Shown one piece after another: positions 33,870 through 44,591 of a DNA stretch of 64,000 bases (position 1 is its first letter; the number at the start of each line of letters is the position of its first letter). The notes under the pieces are model-generated. The model ran no database searches and was not told the DNA's origin. It was given only the letters and a program-made list of their open reading frames with translations. A program made the position numbers and the translations under genes. This DNA is from Spiroplasma sp. NBRC 100390 (GTDB lineage Bacteria > Bacillota_I > Bacilli_A > Mycoplasmatales > Mycoplasmataceae), in the NCBI RefSeq assembly GCF_001886495.1, contig NZ_CP018022.1, forward strand, positions 496,001 to 560,000. The letters run 5' to 3'.

Positions 33870-35654
33870 ATGCTTAAAAAAGAACAAAACAAAAAATTCA
33901 GTTTGGCGGATTTTGTTTGATTAGGCTTTAATTATACTGTTGGAATTAGTTTTATCGGTAATTTTGCTATTTTAGCAAATATTTCAGAACCTGACTCAAT
34001 TGGGATTCATGCTGTATGGTTATTTGCAGTGGAAGGACTAATTGCTGGAATATGTGCATGAGCATTTGCTAAAATGGCACGAATTCATCATTCAAACAAT
34101 AATGGAGCCTCATATATTTATGTTCGAACAACTTTCGGAAAGTTTTGAGGAATTTTTGTTGCTTTTATGCAATATGTTTCATTACCATTTTTAATTACGA
34201 TTCAAGTAATGATGTTGATTCGTGGTTCATTTGGAGCGGATTGAATTTCACAAGTCAATCCTGATGGAAGTGTTAGTGTTCCGTGATATGCTGCTGATTG
34301 AGGATCATTTGGGGACTTATGGTTAGATTTTATTGGGATTGCCATTTATATGGCAGCGGCGGCAATTATCTTTGGGGGTATTAAATTATATAAAAAATTA
34401 GCAAATGGAACAGGAATTATTAAATGAATTACCGCTGGTTTTTTAATTCTAGCTGGATTAGTTTTAGCTGTTCAACATGGTGGTGAGAACTTAAGTTATT
34501 GAGGACATAATACTAAATTTTCATTACCAGGATTTATTAAAGCTTTTAATTCTTGCTTTTTCTTCTTTGCTGGTTTTGAAGTATTTTCAACAGCAGGACG
34601 AAATATTAGTAATCCAGAAAAAAATATTGGGCGCGGAATTATTTTAATTATGTTAATTAGCACAATTTTCTATATTGTTATTTCAATTATTTTCTTTGCT
34701 GCTTTTAATCACTTTGTGCAAAATATGAACATGGGGACATGAAGTTTAGGATTTAATAATAAAATTATTTTATATGGTGGTCCTATTATTATGATTATTA
34801 GTGCTTTGGCATTAAAGGTTAATGTTGCAATGCAAAATGCATTGTATGGGGGAACTTCGTTACAACCGTTATCAACGGAAGGATATTTACCAGATCGCTT
34901 ACGTAAGTTAAACAAGGATGGTTTACCAGCGCGTGCTTCGATTTTGAATCTGGTGATTACTAGTTTGATGATTTTTATTTGATTAGCAATTCCAGATATT
35001 ATTAAAGGAATTAGTTTAACAAAAGAATTTGGGTTTATGGCAACCCCAGGTCAAGCAATGACATATAAACAGCCATTTGATATTTCTTCGTTAACAGAAG
35101 CTTCTTCAGCAATTACAATTTTTATTTATGCAATGGTAATTGCGGTTACTTTGAAGTTAGGATATCAACAAAAAATTAAAATGCGATTATGAGAGCATAT
35201 TGCTTTTCCAATAGTATTTATTATTTTGTGTTTTGTCTTTGTTTGACATTACTATAGTTTGATTAATAATATCGTTACGACAACAGGAACTAATCATCAA
35301 AGTGCCATTATTGGAACAGCAATTGAATTAGCCTTTGTTGGATTTTCTGTTAGTTTTGCAACAATTTGGTATTTTACTTATTATCGTCAAAAATATTTAC
35401 GTCGAATGAAACAGCGTCCTGAATTACAAACAAAATTGGATGCTGAATTTGAAATAACTGATGATTGAAAATATGTTTCATTAGAAATTCGAAGTGAAAT
35501 TAAGTATTATTTAAAACGGAATCAAGCTTTATATCAGAATCAAGACAATGCTAATTATCAAGATGCTAAACATATGCTTAGTGAATTAAATAATGTTTTT
35601 GATAAATATAAGCAACTTGAGATTGATGAAGACGCAGAAGAACATGATCAATAA
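33870..35654 (+). CDS. APC family amino acid permease
   Basis: A 594-residue transporter of the amino acid-polyamine-organocation superfamily with about 12 transmembrane segments. The first reads FVWLGFNYTVGISFIGNF, the TM1 pattern of the family. FAGFEVFSTAGRNISNPEKNIGRGI is the TM6 region with the conserved E and the ISNPEKNIG loop. A C-terminal hydrophilic tail of about 75 residues lies in the cytosol. GGAAGGAA precedes the ATG. The substrate is not predictable. Single gene with its own promoter and terminator. Confidence 0.92.
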
Positions 35655-35683
35655 AACAACTTAACAATAGTTAAGTTGTTTTT
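35654..35683 (+). terminator. Terminator of the amino acid permease gene
   Basis: AACAACTTAAC pairs with GTTAAGTTGTT around a 4-base loop, followed by T residues, directly after the stop. Confidence 0.92.
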
Positions 35684-35728
35684 CTTTGTGATATACTAAC
35701 ATTAGAGAACCGGTGGGGGGTTTAGATA

Positions 35729-36379
35729 ATGAAACTAAAAAAGGAAAATAACGTTCAGTTAGTAACAATTGCTGGGGGAACAGCGAGTGGAAAGACAACA
35801 GTTGCAACTAAAATTGCTGAAATCTTACGAGGCAAAAAAATTGCTTACTTAAAAATGGATCATTATTATAAAAAGTTAGATCATTTAACTTTAGCAGAAC
35901 GTCAGCAAATTAACTTTGATCATCCCAATGCGCTTGATTTAGACTTACTAGTAGAACATTTAACATTATTAAAACAACATCAATCAATTGAAACACCCAT
36001 TTATGATTTTACTGTCTATAATCGGTTAGAAACAACAAATAGTGTTGTGGCTGGTGATGTTATTATCTTAGATGGGATTTTAGGTTTAGCATTAGAAGAA
36101 ATTCGGCAATTATCAGATATTAAAATATTTATTAAAACCGAAGATGACATTCGTTTTATTCGGCGTTTAACCCGAGATTTAAATGAACGTGGACGAACAA
36201 TTGATAATATTATTACCCAATATTTAACAACAGTTAAACCAATGTATGAATATTTTGTTGAACCAAGCATTAAATATGCGGATATTATTGTGCCATATTA
36301 TGAAGGTAACGAAATTGCAATTGATATGATTGCAACTAAAATTAAAACTTTATTAACAGAACAAGCTGGCAAAAAGTAA
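35729..36379 (+). CDS. udk: Uridine kinase
   Basis: It phosphorylates uridine and cytidine to UMP and CMP, a pyrimidine salvage step. The 216-residue protein has the P-loop GGTASGKTT, KMDHYYKKLDHLT, the NFDHPNALD motif typical of uridine kinases, RRLTRDLNERGR and MYEYFVEPSIKYADIIVP. Length is normal. The leader carries a G6 tract (GTGGGGGG) that may serve as the ribosome site. Confidence 0.96.
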   Translation: MKLKKENNVQLVTIAGGTASGKTTVATKIAEILRGKKIAYLKMDHYYKKLDHLTLAERQQINFDHPNALDLDLLVEHLTLLKQHQSIETPIYDFTVYNRLETTNSVVAGDVIILDGILGLALEEIRQLSDIKIFIKTEDDIRFIRRLTRDLNERGRTIDNIITQYLTTVKPMYEYFVEPSIKYADIIVPYYEGNEIAIDMIATKIKTLLTEQAGKK

Positions 36380-36417
36380 AAAAAGTAAAAAAATCTTAAC
36401 TATCTTATTTTTTAAGG

Positions 36418-36423
36418 TATAAT
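36418..36423 (+). promoter_or_regulatory. -10 box (TATAAT) for greA
   Basis: TATAAT 44 bases before the greA ATG, with TTAACT about 17 bases upstream as a weak -35 box. Confidence 0.5.
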
Positions 36424-36466
36424 AATTATTGTTGTAATCAAAAGTGGAGAGGAACGGGAATATCAA

Positions 36467-36937
36467 ATGAATGAAGAAATTTTATTGACCAAAGAGGGAA
36501 TTAAGGATTTACAAGAAGAATTAGATAATTTAATTAATGTCGTTCGACCAGAAGTTATTGAAGAACTAAAAGAAGCCCGTGCACAAGGGGACTTATCAGA
36601 AAATGCTGACTATGATGCAGCACGAAATCGACAAGCTGAAGTTGAAGGACGAATTAAAGAGATTGAATCGTTATTAACAAAAGCAAAAGAAATTAAAGAA
36701 GTAAAATCAAAAACAGGAATTATTAAATTAGGAAGTAAAGTTACTTTTACTAATTTATTAATTAACAAAAATTTTGAAATTAAAATTGTAGGTGCTGTTG
36801 AAGCAAATCCATTTGAAAATACGATTTCAAATGAATCCCCGATTGCCAAAGCTATTATTGGTCAAAAAGCAGGCGATTTAGTTGAAATTAAAGGAATTCA
36901 AGCCCCATATAAAGTTAAAATTGTAACTGTGGAATAA
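36467..36937 (+). CDS. greA: Transcription elongation factor GreA
   Basis: GreA enters the secondary channel of RNA polymerase and triggers cleavage of backtracked transcripts. The 156-residue protein has the N-terminal coiled coil (LTKEGIKDLQEELDNL) with the tip acidic pair in LSENADYDAARNRQ, and the C-terminal domain with SPIAKAIIGQKAGD. Full length. GGAGAGGAA lies upstream of the ATG. Confidence 0.97.
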   Translation: MNEEILLTKEGIKDLQEELDNLINVVRPEVIEELKEARAQGDLSENADYDAARNRQAEVEGRIKEIESLLTKAKEIKEVKSKTGIIKLGSKVTFTNLLINKNFEIKIVGAVEANPFENTISNESPIAKAIIGQKAGDLVEIKGIQAPYKVKIVTVE

Positions 36938-36939
36938 TG

Positions 36940-36977
36940 GAAAGTAATTAAATAATTACTTTTTTTTTTTTTTTTTT
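36940..36977 (+). terminator. Terminator of greA with an 18-T tract
   Basis: AAAGTAATT pairs with AATTACTTT around a short loop and merges into an unusually long uninterrupted T run (about 36960-36977). Confidence 0.9.
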
Positions 36978-37027
36978 ACAAGGAATTTATTCAAAAAAAG
37001 GTTAAGTATTAACAAGGAGGAAACGAA

Positions 37028-37294
37028 ATGACAAAATTAACAATAAAACAAACGAAACAACTATCTGGAGGAAAAATTTCGGGTGCTTTTTTAACCGGCA
37101 TTGCTGCGATTATTAATGCTTGTAGTAATTCATTAACAAATTTAATTTCAACTGGGTTTTCAACTTATTTAGCAACACAACAAATGAGTCGTACTGAAGG
37201 TGGTTATAAAGCAACAAACGGGTCTCATCTAACTTGATCAGATAAACATAATAATTTAAATCATGCTAATTATGGACAAATCTTATTTGTCTAA
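37028..37294 (+). CDS. Double-glycine leader peptide 1 (bacteriocin-like candidate)
   Basis: An 88-residue product that begins with a 15-residue leader, MTKLTIKQTKQLSGG, ending in Gly-Gly like the leaders cut by C39 peptidases during ABC export. The predicted mature part of 73 residues starts with a hydrophobic, Gly/Ala-rich helix (KISGAFLTGIAAIINA) and ends with a polar region and YGQILFV. AACAAGGAGG precedes the ATG. The next gene, 6 bases downstream, encodes a second peptide with a leader of the same length and pattern. Pairing of this kind is typical of two-peptide class II bacteriocins or peptide signals. No C39 transporter is seen in the window, so export is unproven. Confidence 0.65.
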
Positions 37295-37300
37295 TTTTTT

Positions 37301-37525
37301 ATGAAACTATTAACGATAAAAGAACAAAAAGAAACTACAGGTGGAGCGGCTTGAATTATTGGAGCGTTAGTTTTAATTAGTTTTTTTGATATTGTTAAAA
37401 TTAGTTTAGATAGTTATCAGATTGCTCAACATTCACAACAACCAAATCAAAATGAAATAACGAAGAGAATTGAAGAAGCAGGAACAAGAAGTTTAAGACA
37501 GAAATGAGATATTCTTTATGTTTAA
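37301..37525 (+). CDS. Double-glycine leader peptide 2 (bacteriocin-like candidate)
   Basis: A 74-residue product with the leader MKLLTIKEQKETTGG, which matches the neighbour's leader in length (15), in the LTIKxxK core and in the terminal Gly-Gly. The predicted mature peptide begins with a hydrophobic helix (AAWIIGALVLISFFDIV), followed by a polar segment and WDILYV, an ending akin to YGQILFV of the first peptide. It reads two TGA codons as Trp. There is no Shine-Dalgarno before the ATG, so translation is probably coupled to the upstream gene. It is too short to be found without code 4. The role as bacteriocin or signal is inferred. Confidence 0.6.
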
Positions 37526-37692
37526 TATTAAATAAAAATAATTGTGATTTTAATATTCTTTATAGAAAATAATTTTTATTGATTTTAAAAATAAAAAACA
37601 AAATAATTTTTATTAATTTAATAATTTTTAACATTTTAACATTATCCATTGCTAATTTATTAAAAATACGATACAATAACTTTAGTTGTATT

Positions 37693-37720
37693 TTGCATAT
37701 AGTCAAATATTAATTATAGT
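37693..37720 (+). promoter_or_regulatory. Promoter of fib
   Basis: TTGCAT (37693-37698) and TATAGT (37715-37720) with a 16-base spacer lie 63 bases before the fib ATG. The interval from 37526 is otherwise AT-rich with nothing clear. Confidence 0.6.
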
Positions 37721-37783
37721 AAGATACACTAAAAATAATCAATTTTGGAAATTAATTATTAAGAAAATAGAGGTGGAAATTAA

Positions 37784-39322
37784 ATGATCGGTGTTATTTC
37801 AACGGCATATTTTACAATGAAAGATAAGCACAGTATCAAAACAGTAAAAAAATATTGATGAAAAAACTGTGTTATCCAACATGTTAAGTACCATGGAAAA
37901 ACTTTCATTATTGCAACAGTAGGTTATGGTAAAGCAAATGCTGCAATGGCTATTACTTACTTATTAGAAAAATATCCTGGCTTACAAACAATTTTAAACA
38001 TAGATTTAGCCTTGTCAACAAATGACAAACATGATACAGGAGATACAACAATTTCAACAAAATTTATTTATCGTGATGCAGACTTAACAGTTTTCAAAGA
38101 TATTAAATATGGACAAATTGTTAATGAACCTGAGTCATTCCAATTCGATGGTGAATTTGCTAAGGTTGTTAAAGACTTTAAATTAGGGTTGACTGAAGGA
38201 GTTACTGGAACAGCAGATATGTTGATTTATAACTCAAAACAATTTAAAGAAATGGTTGACAAATATGGTCACACAATTGATGTGATTGATACTGAAGCTG
38301 GTGCAATTGCACAAGTTGCTAAAAAATCAAGCATTAATTATATTGCTTTAAAAATTATTTACAATAACGCATTATCACCATGAGATAATGATCCAATTCA
38401 TAAATTTAAAATGTATGAAACAGTAAATACTTTAAAATACTTATTAAGAAGATTATTTAACTTATTAAGTTCAAATTACATTATTGATTTATCACAATCA
38501 TCACAAGATGATTTAGATTCAATTAATGAATTATTTGAAATCAAACATGACCAATGAATTAAATTATTTAAACCAAATACGCATAAAGTATTATCGGGAT
38601 TTGGACCTTCATTAATGCTAGTTGATAAACAAGAAAGAACGCCTGTTGCGTTAGATATCATTCAAGTAATGAGATCAAAAACGAAGGAAAACGAAGGACC
38701 AAGTAAAGTAATCTTAGGAGAAGATGAATGAAAAAATGCTCCGAAAAAATGATTACGTAAATTATTATTCTTAGAACAAGTTCGTGTTAATGATGATGAA
38801 TTATTATGAAATAAATCAGCAAAATATGATTTAAATAATGAAAAATTATATAAAATTGAAACAGTTGCTAATGAAATTGCAGCCGCAGTTGCTGAAAAAT
38901 GTCAAGATAAATCATCATATACATATAATGGTGCAACAGTACAAGAAAAATATTTATTAGTAAATGTTGATGCTAGAATTTCATTTTACATTACACATAA
39001 CCAATCACATGAATTTGTTGAAGATAAAAACTTTGGTGCACAATTAGTAAGCAATGAATTTATTAAGTATTTAAATGAAGCATTAAAAGATGTTGACTCA
39101 CCATATCAACAAATCGTTGTTTATATGACAATCCCAGCATTAGACTATCGTAAAATCCCAGTGTTTATTCCTTCAAATAAAGGAGCAAACAGAGGAGTTA
39201 AATTTGGAAACTTAAACCAAAAATTACAAAAAGATTATACAGTTGTGGATATTACTAGAAACGATTATGATCCAATTAAAGTTGGTTCATTCAAAGTTAC
39301 AATTCGTTTAAGAAGTGAATAA
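37784..39322 (+). CDS. fib: Fibril protein Fib (cytoskeletal ribbon)
   Basis: Fib polymerises into the flat membrane-attached ribbon that gives Spiroplasma cells their helical shape and takes part in kinking motility. The product is 512 residues, the published length for the S. citri protein, and the sequence (for example MIGVISTAYFTMKDKHSI, TVGYGKANAAMAITYLLEKY and VDITRNDYDPIKVGSFKV) agrees with the family as I know it. The N-terminal half is related to methylthioadenosine/SAH nucleosidases. AGGTGG lies upstream of the ATG. It has its own promoter and a strong terminator, fitting an abundant protein. Confidence 0.98.
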
Positions 39323-39335
39323 TTATTAATTTTAT

Positions 39336-39362
39336 TAAAAAACAACCCAAGGGTTGTTTTTA
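39336..39362 (+). terminator. Terminator of fib
   Basis: AAAAACAACCC pairs with GGGTTGTTTTT around a 2-4-base loop, 14 bases after the stop. Confidence 0.93.
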
Positions 39363-39426
39363 TTTTGTAAGATAGTGTTATACTTATTTGTAATTAAGGT
39401 TAAGAAAGGATAAGGAAATGTAAAGT

Positions 39427-40698
39427 ATGACATATGATGAAGAAACAGATGTAGTACAAAATAATAATACCTCGGGAGTTGGCCCAGAAGATGTTGAAAG
39501 TAAGACAATCGACGCATATAAAGAGGGCCATCGGAAAACAAGAAGTCGTGAACGGATTTCACGAAAAGAATTTAATTTACGATTTAAATCTTATTTTAAA
39601 TCACGATTATTTCGTGATTATGGTTATATTACTTTTGCCGCATTTTTAGCAATGGTTAGTTATGATTATTTTATTGCCGCAACAACAAGTTACGGAATTA
39701 TGCCAAGTGGAATTGGAGCGATTGCAAGGGGGGTTGCCGTTGCAATTTGGCCAAGCCAAGATCAACTGGCATTTCAAACAAGCATGTATTGAGTTTTTTT
39801 CTTTATTCTTAATTTACCATTATTTATTTTTGGAGTAATTAAAGTTGGGATTCGGTTTTCGATTCGAACAATTGTTTATATTGCATTACAAAATGGTTTT
39901 CACTTTGCTTTTGCTTACATCCCACTGATTAATCCACAAGAACTGTTTTTTATTACTAACTATAATAGTTTAAATGTTTTTAGTAATTATGGTGGAATGT
40001 ATCAAATTTGATTATTTGTCTTTGCCGCCGTGGCTGGGATTTTAAACGGAATAGCTTATGGATTAGTTTATAAGGGTGGTGCTTCAACGGCTGGAACGGA
40101 CTTTGTCTTAGCTTATTATTCTGTGAAAAAGAAAACATCAATTGCAAATTATAATCGCATTGTTAATTATATTATTGTTATTGTAATGTTAGCAATTCAT
40201 ACGGCACTGTTAAGTCGTAGTGAAATTACTAGTGTTTATTTCGGAAAAGATTGAGCAAGCCATCTTGATGCAATTAAAAAACTTGGTTTTAATATTGATG
40301 AAAATGGGTTGTATGGTCTTGATTTTGCAAGTCATAAAGCGAAATACTTCTTTGGACCAGTTTTATTTGCATCATACTTATTTGTAGTGGTTCAATCAAT
40401 TACAATTGACATTATTTTCCCAAAATTTAAATATCGTAGTTTAATGATTATTACTTCAAAAGGGGATGCTGTTGTTTCGGGGTTACAGTATGTTCGTTAT
40501 CCAAATGATATTGTTCGTATTCCTGCTCGTGATCATTATGAAGGAAATGATATCAATAATGAAGTAATTATTGTTTCAACATCTTTGTTAGAATATAAAT
40601 GGGTCAAAGCCGCAATTGTTGTTTCTGATCCAGATGCTAAAATCTTATCGCATAAATTAGATAAGATTATTGCGAATTATAAAGTTGATAAATATTAA
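39427..40698 (+). CDS. YitT family membrane protein (DUF161/DUF2179)
   Basis: A 423-residue protein with an 80-residue charged N-terminus, then about six transmembrane segments. The YitT-typical GLVYKGGASTAGTDFVLAYYSVKKKTSIANYNRIVN block falls in the membrane region. The C-terminal cytosolic domain (SLMIITSKGDAVVSGL... to the end) is of the DUF2179 type. The function of the family is not firmly known; an ion or small-molecule transport role is suspected. It overlaps the end of the convergent gene at 40695 by 4 bases and no terminator separates them. Confidence 0.88.
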
Positions 40699-41675
40699 TT
40701 ATTTTCTAAAATTAAATTTAATCAAACAAAACTTTTTTGTAAAGTTTGATAGTCATGCTTAATGGTTTCAATCATATTATCAAGCATGACGTTTTTATTT
40801 AAACTAATATTAAAATTAAAAAAACTATCGTAGTTATCGATTCAACTATTTGTTGAAATGGTTGCTAATTGTAGTGACAATGTCTGGGCTGCAACTTTAA
40901 TATTTGGAATTAAGTTAGTAGTCACCATATTATCGAAAATAAGTTTTTTTAAACTTGCAGTAATATTTGGATTAGTTTGATCATATCAAAAAAAATTATC
41001 AAAGGTTAAATTATTTTTATGATATTTATTTTTTCGATTAATTTCAAAATTATTATTTTGAAGTTGCGGTGTTGTGATTGTTAAAAATAAATAACGGTAG
41101 TATTGAATGTTATATGGCTTTGGTATTAAATTTGGTTGCAAGTTATCAACAACGGTTGTTGTTGCTTGACTAATAGAACCAATATTAAAGTTTAATTTTT
41201 GATATTGTCCAACCATAATTTTATCATTCACTTTAAATTCGTTAATTGGATAATGATTAGTGGGGGGGATTGTTCATGCTGTTGTAATGTCGCTAATTGT
41301 TAAACCGGGTATTATTTTGCTAAAAATATCATTATATAAGTTAATTAACAATTTAATGTCAATATTGTTTCTAATTTGTTGTGTTAAATGTTTTTGTTGT
41401 TTTTTAATAAAAATAATGAGAATAGTACTTGCTATAAAACAAAGTAACGCCACAATTCCAACTGGTAACAAAATGCTTTTTTTTAGTTGAAAATGAAAAT
41501 CATATGTAACAACAAAGCTAAAAATAGCAAGAAATAAACTAACCATAATGAAAAGATAACAAAATAAATTAATTCATTGTCAAGTAACAATTTTATCTTT
41601 CTTTTTTGTAATTACTTTTTGATAAACATTATCAATTGTTGCTTCAATTTGTTTAATATTTTCTTCGTTAACCAT
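40695..41675 (-). CDS. Membrane-anchored protein, unknown function
   Basis: A 326-residue minus-strand gene, open through several TGA Trp codons. Residues 1-35 are charged, two transmembrane helices lie at about 38-58 and 66-92, and a soluble domain of about 230 residues, Asn-rich, makes up the rest. The two-helix start with a cytosolic C-terminal body resembles DUF3137-type proteins, but the match is weak. AAAGGATTATA precedes the ATG. It runs convergently into the YitT gene. A C7 tract sits in the middle of the gene and is in frame. Confidence 0.78.
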
Positions 41676-41765
41676 TATAATCCTTTCATTATTAATAAAT
41701 TATTTTTTCTTATCTTTATATATGATATTATAAAATCAACGAGAAAGAAAGGGAGAAATTAAAAA

Positions 41766-42692
41766 ATGAAAGATTATAATTTAATTATTGGAAGTCATGT
41801 TAGTATGAACAAACAACAAGATTATTTGTTAGGTGCATTAACAGAAAGTTTAAATAATGATGCTAATGCGATGATGATCTATACTGGACCACCTCAAAAC
41901 ACGATTCGTGTTAATACTGATCATTTTTTTATTTCAGAATTTTATCAGCAATTAGAGGTACAACATTTTTCAATTGATAATGTTATTATTCATGCCCCAT
42001 ATATTATTAATTTAGGTAATACAACAAATCCTAGTACATTTGAAATTGCTGTTGAGTTCTTAAAAAAAGAAATTATTCGTGCTGATGAAATGGGAATTAA
42101 AACAATTGTTTTGCACCCAGGTAGTGCTGTTGGTGCTCCAGAACAAGTTGGTTTAGACCGAATTGTTGAAGGTTTAAACTTAGTGTTAAGTCCAAATCAA
42201 AAAGCAAAAATTGCTTTAGAGACAATGGCTGGAAAGGGTAGTGAATTAGGGACTAACTTTGAGCAATTAAAATATATTATTGATAATGTAACACTGAAGG
42301 ATAAAATTGGGGTTTGTTGAGATACTTGTCATATGCATGATGCTGGTTATCAGTTTAAAGAAGACTTGGATGATATTATCAATCAATTTGACCAATTAAT
42401 TGGTTTAGACCGTTTGTTATGTTTACATATTAATGATAGTAAAAATCCTTTGAATGCACATAAAGATCGACATGAGAACATTGGTTATGGTTATTTAGGA
42501 TTTGAGACAATTTTAAAAATTATTTATCATCCAAAGTTAAATGGAATGATAAAAATTTTAGAAACACCATATGTTGGCGAAAAAGGAAAAGCTTTTGCAC
42601 CATATAGAGCTGAAATTGCAATGATAAAGGCAAAACAGTTTACAGACCCGTTTCAAGTAAATGGTAAAGTAATAATAGATGTAGGAGAATAA
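41766..42692 (+). CDS. nfo: Deoxyribonuclease IV (endonuclease IV)
   Basis: A zinc-dependent AP endonuclease of base excision repair that cuts DNA 5' to abasic sites. The 308-residue TIM-barrel protein shows [96 protein letters not shown] and ILETPY, which hold the metal ligands. Slightly longer than the 280-300 usual. AGAAAGGGAG precedes the ATG. A phosphatase gene follows after 3 bases. Confidence 0.97.
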
Positions 42693-42695
42693 AAA

Positions 42696-43169
42696 ATGTC
42701 AGCAAAAAAAATTATCACCAATTTATATCTTGGTGACCGTCATAGTATTCCACAAGATGCAAACTTAGTAATTGGTTGTGCGGCTGAAATTTATCGTGAG
42801 CAAATTCAAAAGCACAATATTAAAAATGATAATCAAGAATTTATTTGAATTGATGACCAACATATTTATTTTAATTTTAAAGATTATCCAACTTTGCAAG
42901 AGTTAGATGTTAATGTTGTCATTCAAGCATTAAAAATTATTGATAATAATATTAAGACTAAAAAAATTTATGTTCATTGTATTTGGGGTGTTAATCGTAG
43001 TGCTTCAATTGTTTTTATGTACTTAGTTGCCAAAGGATATATTAATGATGATGATTTTGATAGTGCTTTAGAACAGTTTGAACGAATCTATCCATATATT
43101 AATCCAAATCCAGGATGATTTGATTTTTTACTTAATGAATTTCCTTATACGCATTTAATTTCAAATTAA
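42696..43169 (+). CDS. Dual-specificity protein phosphatase family protein
   Basis: A 157-residue cytosolic protein with the cysteine phosphatase loop HCIWGVNRSAS (Cys95, Arg101), the CX5R signature, and a plausible general acid Asp in FKDYPT. The start ITNLYLGDR matches the N-terminal ILPGLYLG pattern of dual-specificity phosphatases. Such enzymes dephosphorylate Ser/Thr/Tyr proteins or phosphosugars; the substrate is unknown. GTAGGAG precedes the ATG, and it is cotranscribed with nfo. Confidence 0.88.
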
Positions 43170-43176
43170 TGAAATA

Positions 43177-43207
43177 AAAATCTAAGTGAACATCACTTAG
43201 ATTTTTA
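43177..43207. terminator. Bidirectional terminator
   Basis: AAATCTAAGTG pairs with CACTTAGATTT around a 5-base loop with flanking A and T runs, between the phosphatase gene and the convergent Cys-rich gene. Confidence 0.92.
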
Positions 43208-43212
43208 TTTTA

Positions 43213-43362
43213 TTAACGTTTGTCTTTACAACACTCACATTTCTTATTAACACAATCTGTGCAAGAAATACAAATTAAACAAGAACGACATCCTACTTTT
43301 GGTTTACTACAGGTACGACATGACATACAATCATGGTTTTTTGTGGGACAACATACATCCAT
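43213..43362 (-). CDS. Cysteine-rich 49-residue protein
   Basis: A minus-strand gene from ATG 43360-43362 to TAA 43213-43215, with GAGGTGAAGAATA just upstream. The product has 13 Cys in 49 residues, mostly as CxxC pairs (CMSCRTC, CRSCLIC, CTDCVNKKCECC), with many Lys and Arg. The pattern suggests a metal-binding (zinc, copper or iron-sulfur) or redox protein; no known family is recognised. It lies between the phosphatase and ispG, an Fe-S enzyme, on the same strand as ispG and 47 bases after its stop. Confidence 0.75.
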   Translation of the reverse strand: MDVCCPTKNHDCMSCRTCSKPKVGCRSCLICISCTDCVNKKCECCKDKR

Positions 43363-43409
43363 TATTCTTCACCTCTATTTTCTTTACCACTTTTTAATTG
43401 TAACATAAA

Positions 43410-44504
43410 TTATAACTTAGTTTTATTAGACTGATTTTTTTCTTGTCAGTCCCGATGATATTCATCAATAAGTAATTTTAATTCAGGAACAAGTTCTTCT
43501 TGTTTACATGATTTATAAATCTTACCTTTTTTAAAAATAATGCCACCGTTTTTTCCCCCAGCAATTCCAAGATCAGCTTGTTTTGCTTCACCAGGACCAT
43601 TAACAACACAACCTAAGATGGCGATTTTTAATGGGAACTTCATATCTTTGCTATATTCTTCAATTTCCTTTACAACAGGAAAGAGATCATATTCAAGACG
43701 TCCACAAGTTGGACAAGCAATGACATCAACAACATTGTCATAAAGTCCAAGCGCATTTAACATTCGTTTTGCAACTTCAACTTCAGCAATTGGGTCGGTT
43801 GATAAACTAATCCGAATTGTATCACCAATACCATTAAAGAGAAGGGGCGATAATCCACTACATGACTTAATTGTTCCGGTATGATGGCTACCAGCTTCAG
43901 TAATTCCCAAATGGAGTGGATAGTTTCATTCTTGACTAGCTAAGGTATAAGCTTCAATTGCCATTAATGCTTCGGTTGCTTTTAACGATAAAATAATATC
44001 ATAAAATCCTAAATTTTCTAAAATTTCAATATGACGTCGAGCACTTTCAATCATTGCTTTTGGAGTTCAACCGTATTTGTTGACTAGATCTAAAGGGAGA
44101 CTCCCTGAGTTAACACCAATTCGAATTGGGATCTTTTTTTCTTGACATTTTGCAACAACTTTTTTGGTATTTTCAATACTGCCAATATTTCCGGGATTAA
44201 TTCGAATTTTACTAATTCCAGCATCAGCTGCAATTAAAGCAAATTCATGGTTAAAGTGAATATCTGCCACTAAAGGACACGGAGCATGTTCAACAATTGT
44301 TTTTAGCGCTGCCGCATCATCTTTTCCTAATACTGCTACTCGAACAATTTCACAGCCTTCTTGATATAATTGGTTAATTTGAGCTAATGTAGCGTTAATA
44401 TCATGTGTTTTTGTATTGGTCATTGATTGAATAACAACTTTATTTTGCCCACCAATTTGGACATTACCAACCATTACTTTTCTCGTGTTATTTCGTTTAT
44501 TCAT
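43410..44504 (-). CDS. ispG: 4-hydroxy-3-methylbut-2-enyl diphosphate synthase IspG (GcpE)
   Basis: A [4Fe-4S] enzyme of the MEP isoprenoid pathway that converts MEcPP to HMBPP. The 364-residue protein shows VQIGGQNKVVIQSMTNTKT, the barrel motifs CEIVRVAV, ADIHFNHEFAL, KIRINPGNIG and GVNSGSLP, GITEAGSHHTGTIKS, and the cluster-binding cysteines in ACPTCGR and LGCVVNGPGEAKQADLG. Full length. The ribosome site is weak (AAGGAA). Presence of this gene implies that the organism makes isoprenoids from pyruvate and glyceraldehyde-3-phosphate. Confidence 0.97.
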
Positions 44505-44550
44505 TGTTTAAACATTCCTTATCTTTGCAATAATATATTTATGTAAAAGT

Positions 44551-44589
44551 AGAACGGTAGGGGAGTTGGGTCTATCGGTAGGGGAGTTG
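44551..44589. repeat. Direct repeat of CGGTAGGGGAGTTG
   Basis: Two exact copies of the 14-base GC-rich word, at 44551-44564 and 44575-44588, are spaced 24 bases start to start. This is out of character for the surrounding AT-rich DNA. It could be a mobile-element scar or a protein-binding pair. Confidence 0.7.
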
Positions 44590-44591
44590 AA

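Noticed and set aside
43220-43743. Plus-strand frames opposite the Cys-rich gene and ispG
   Set aside because: They are antisense shadows; the minus-strand genes carry clear motifs and start signals.
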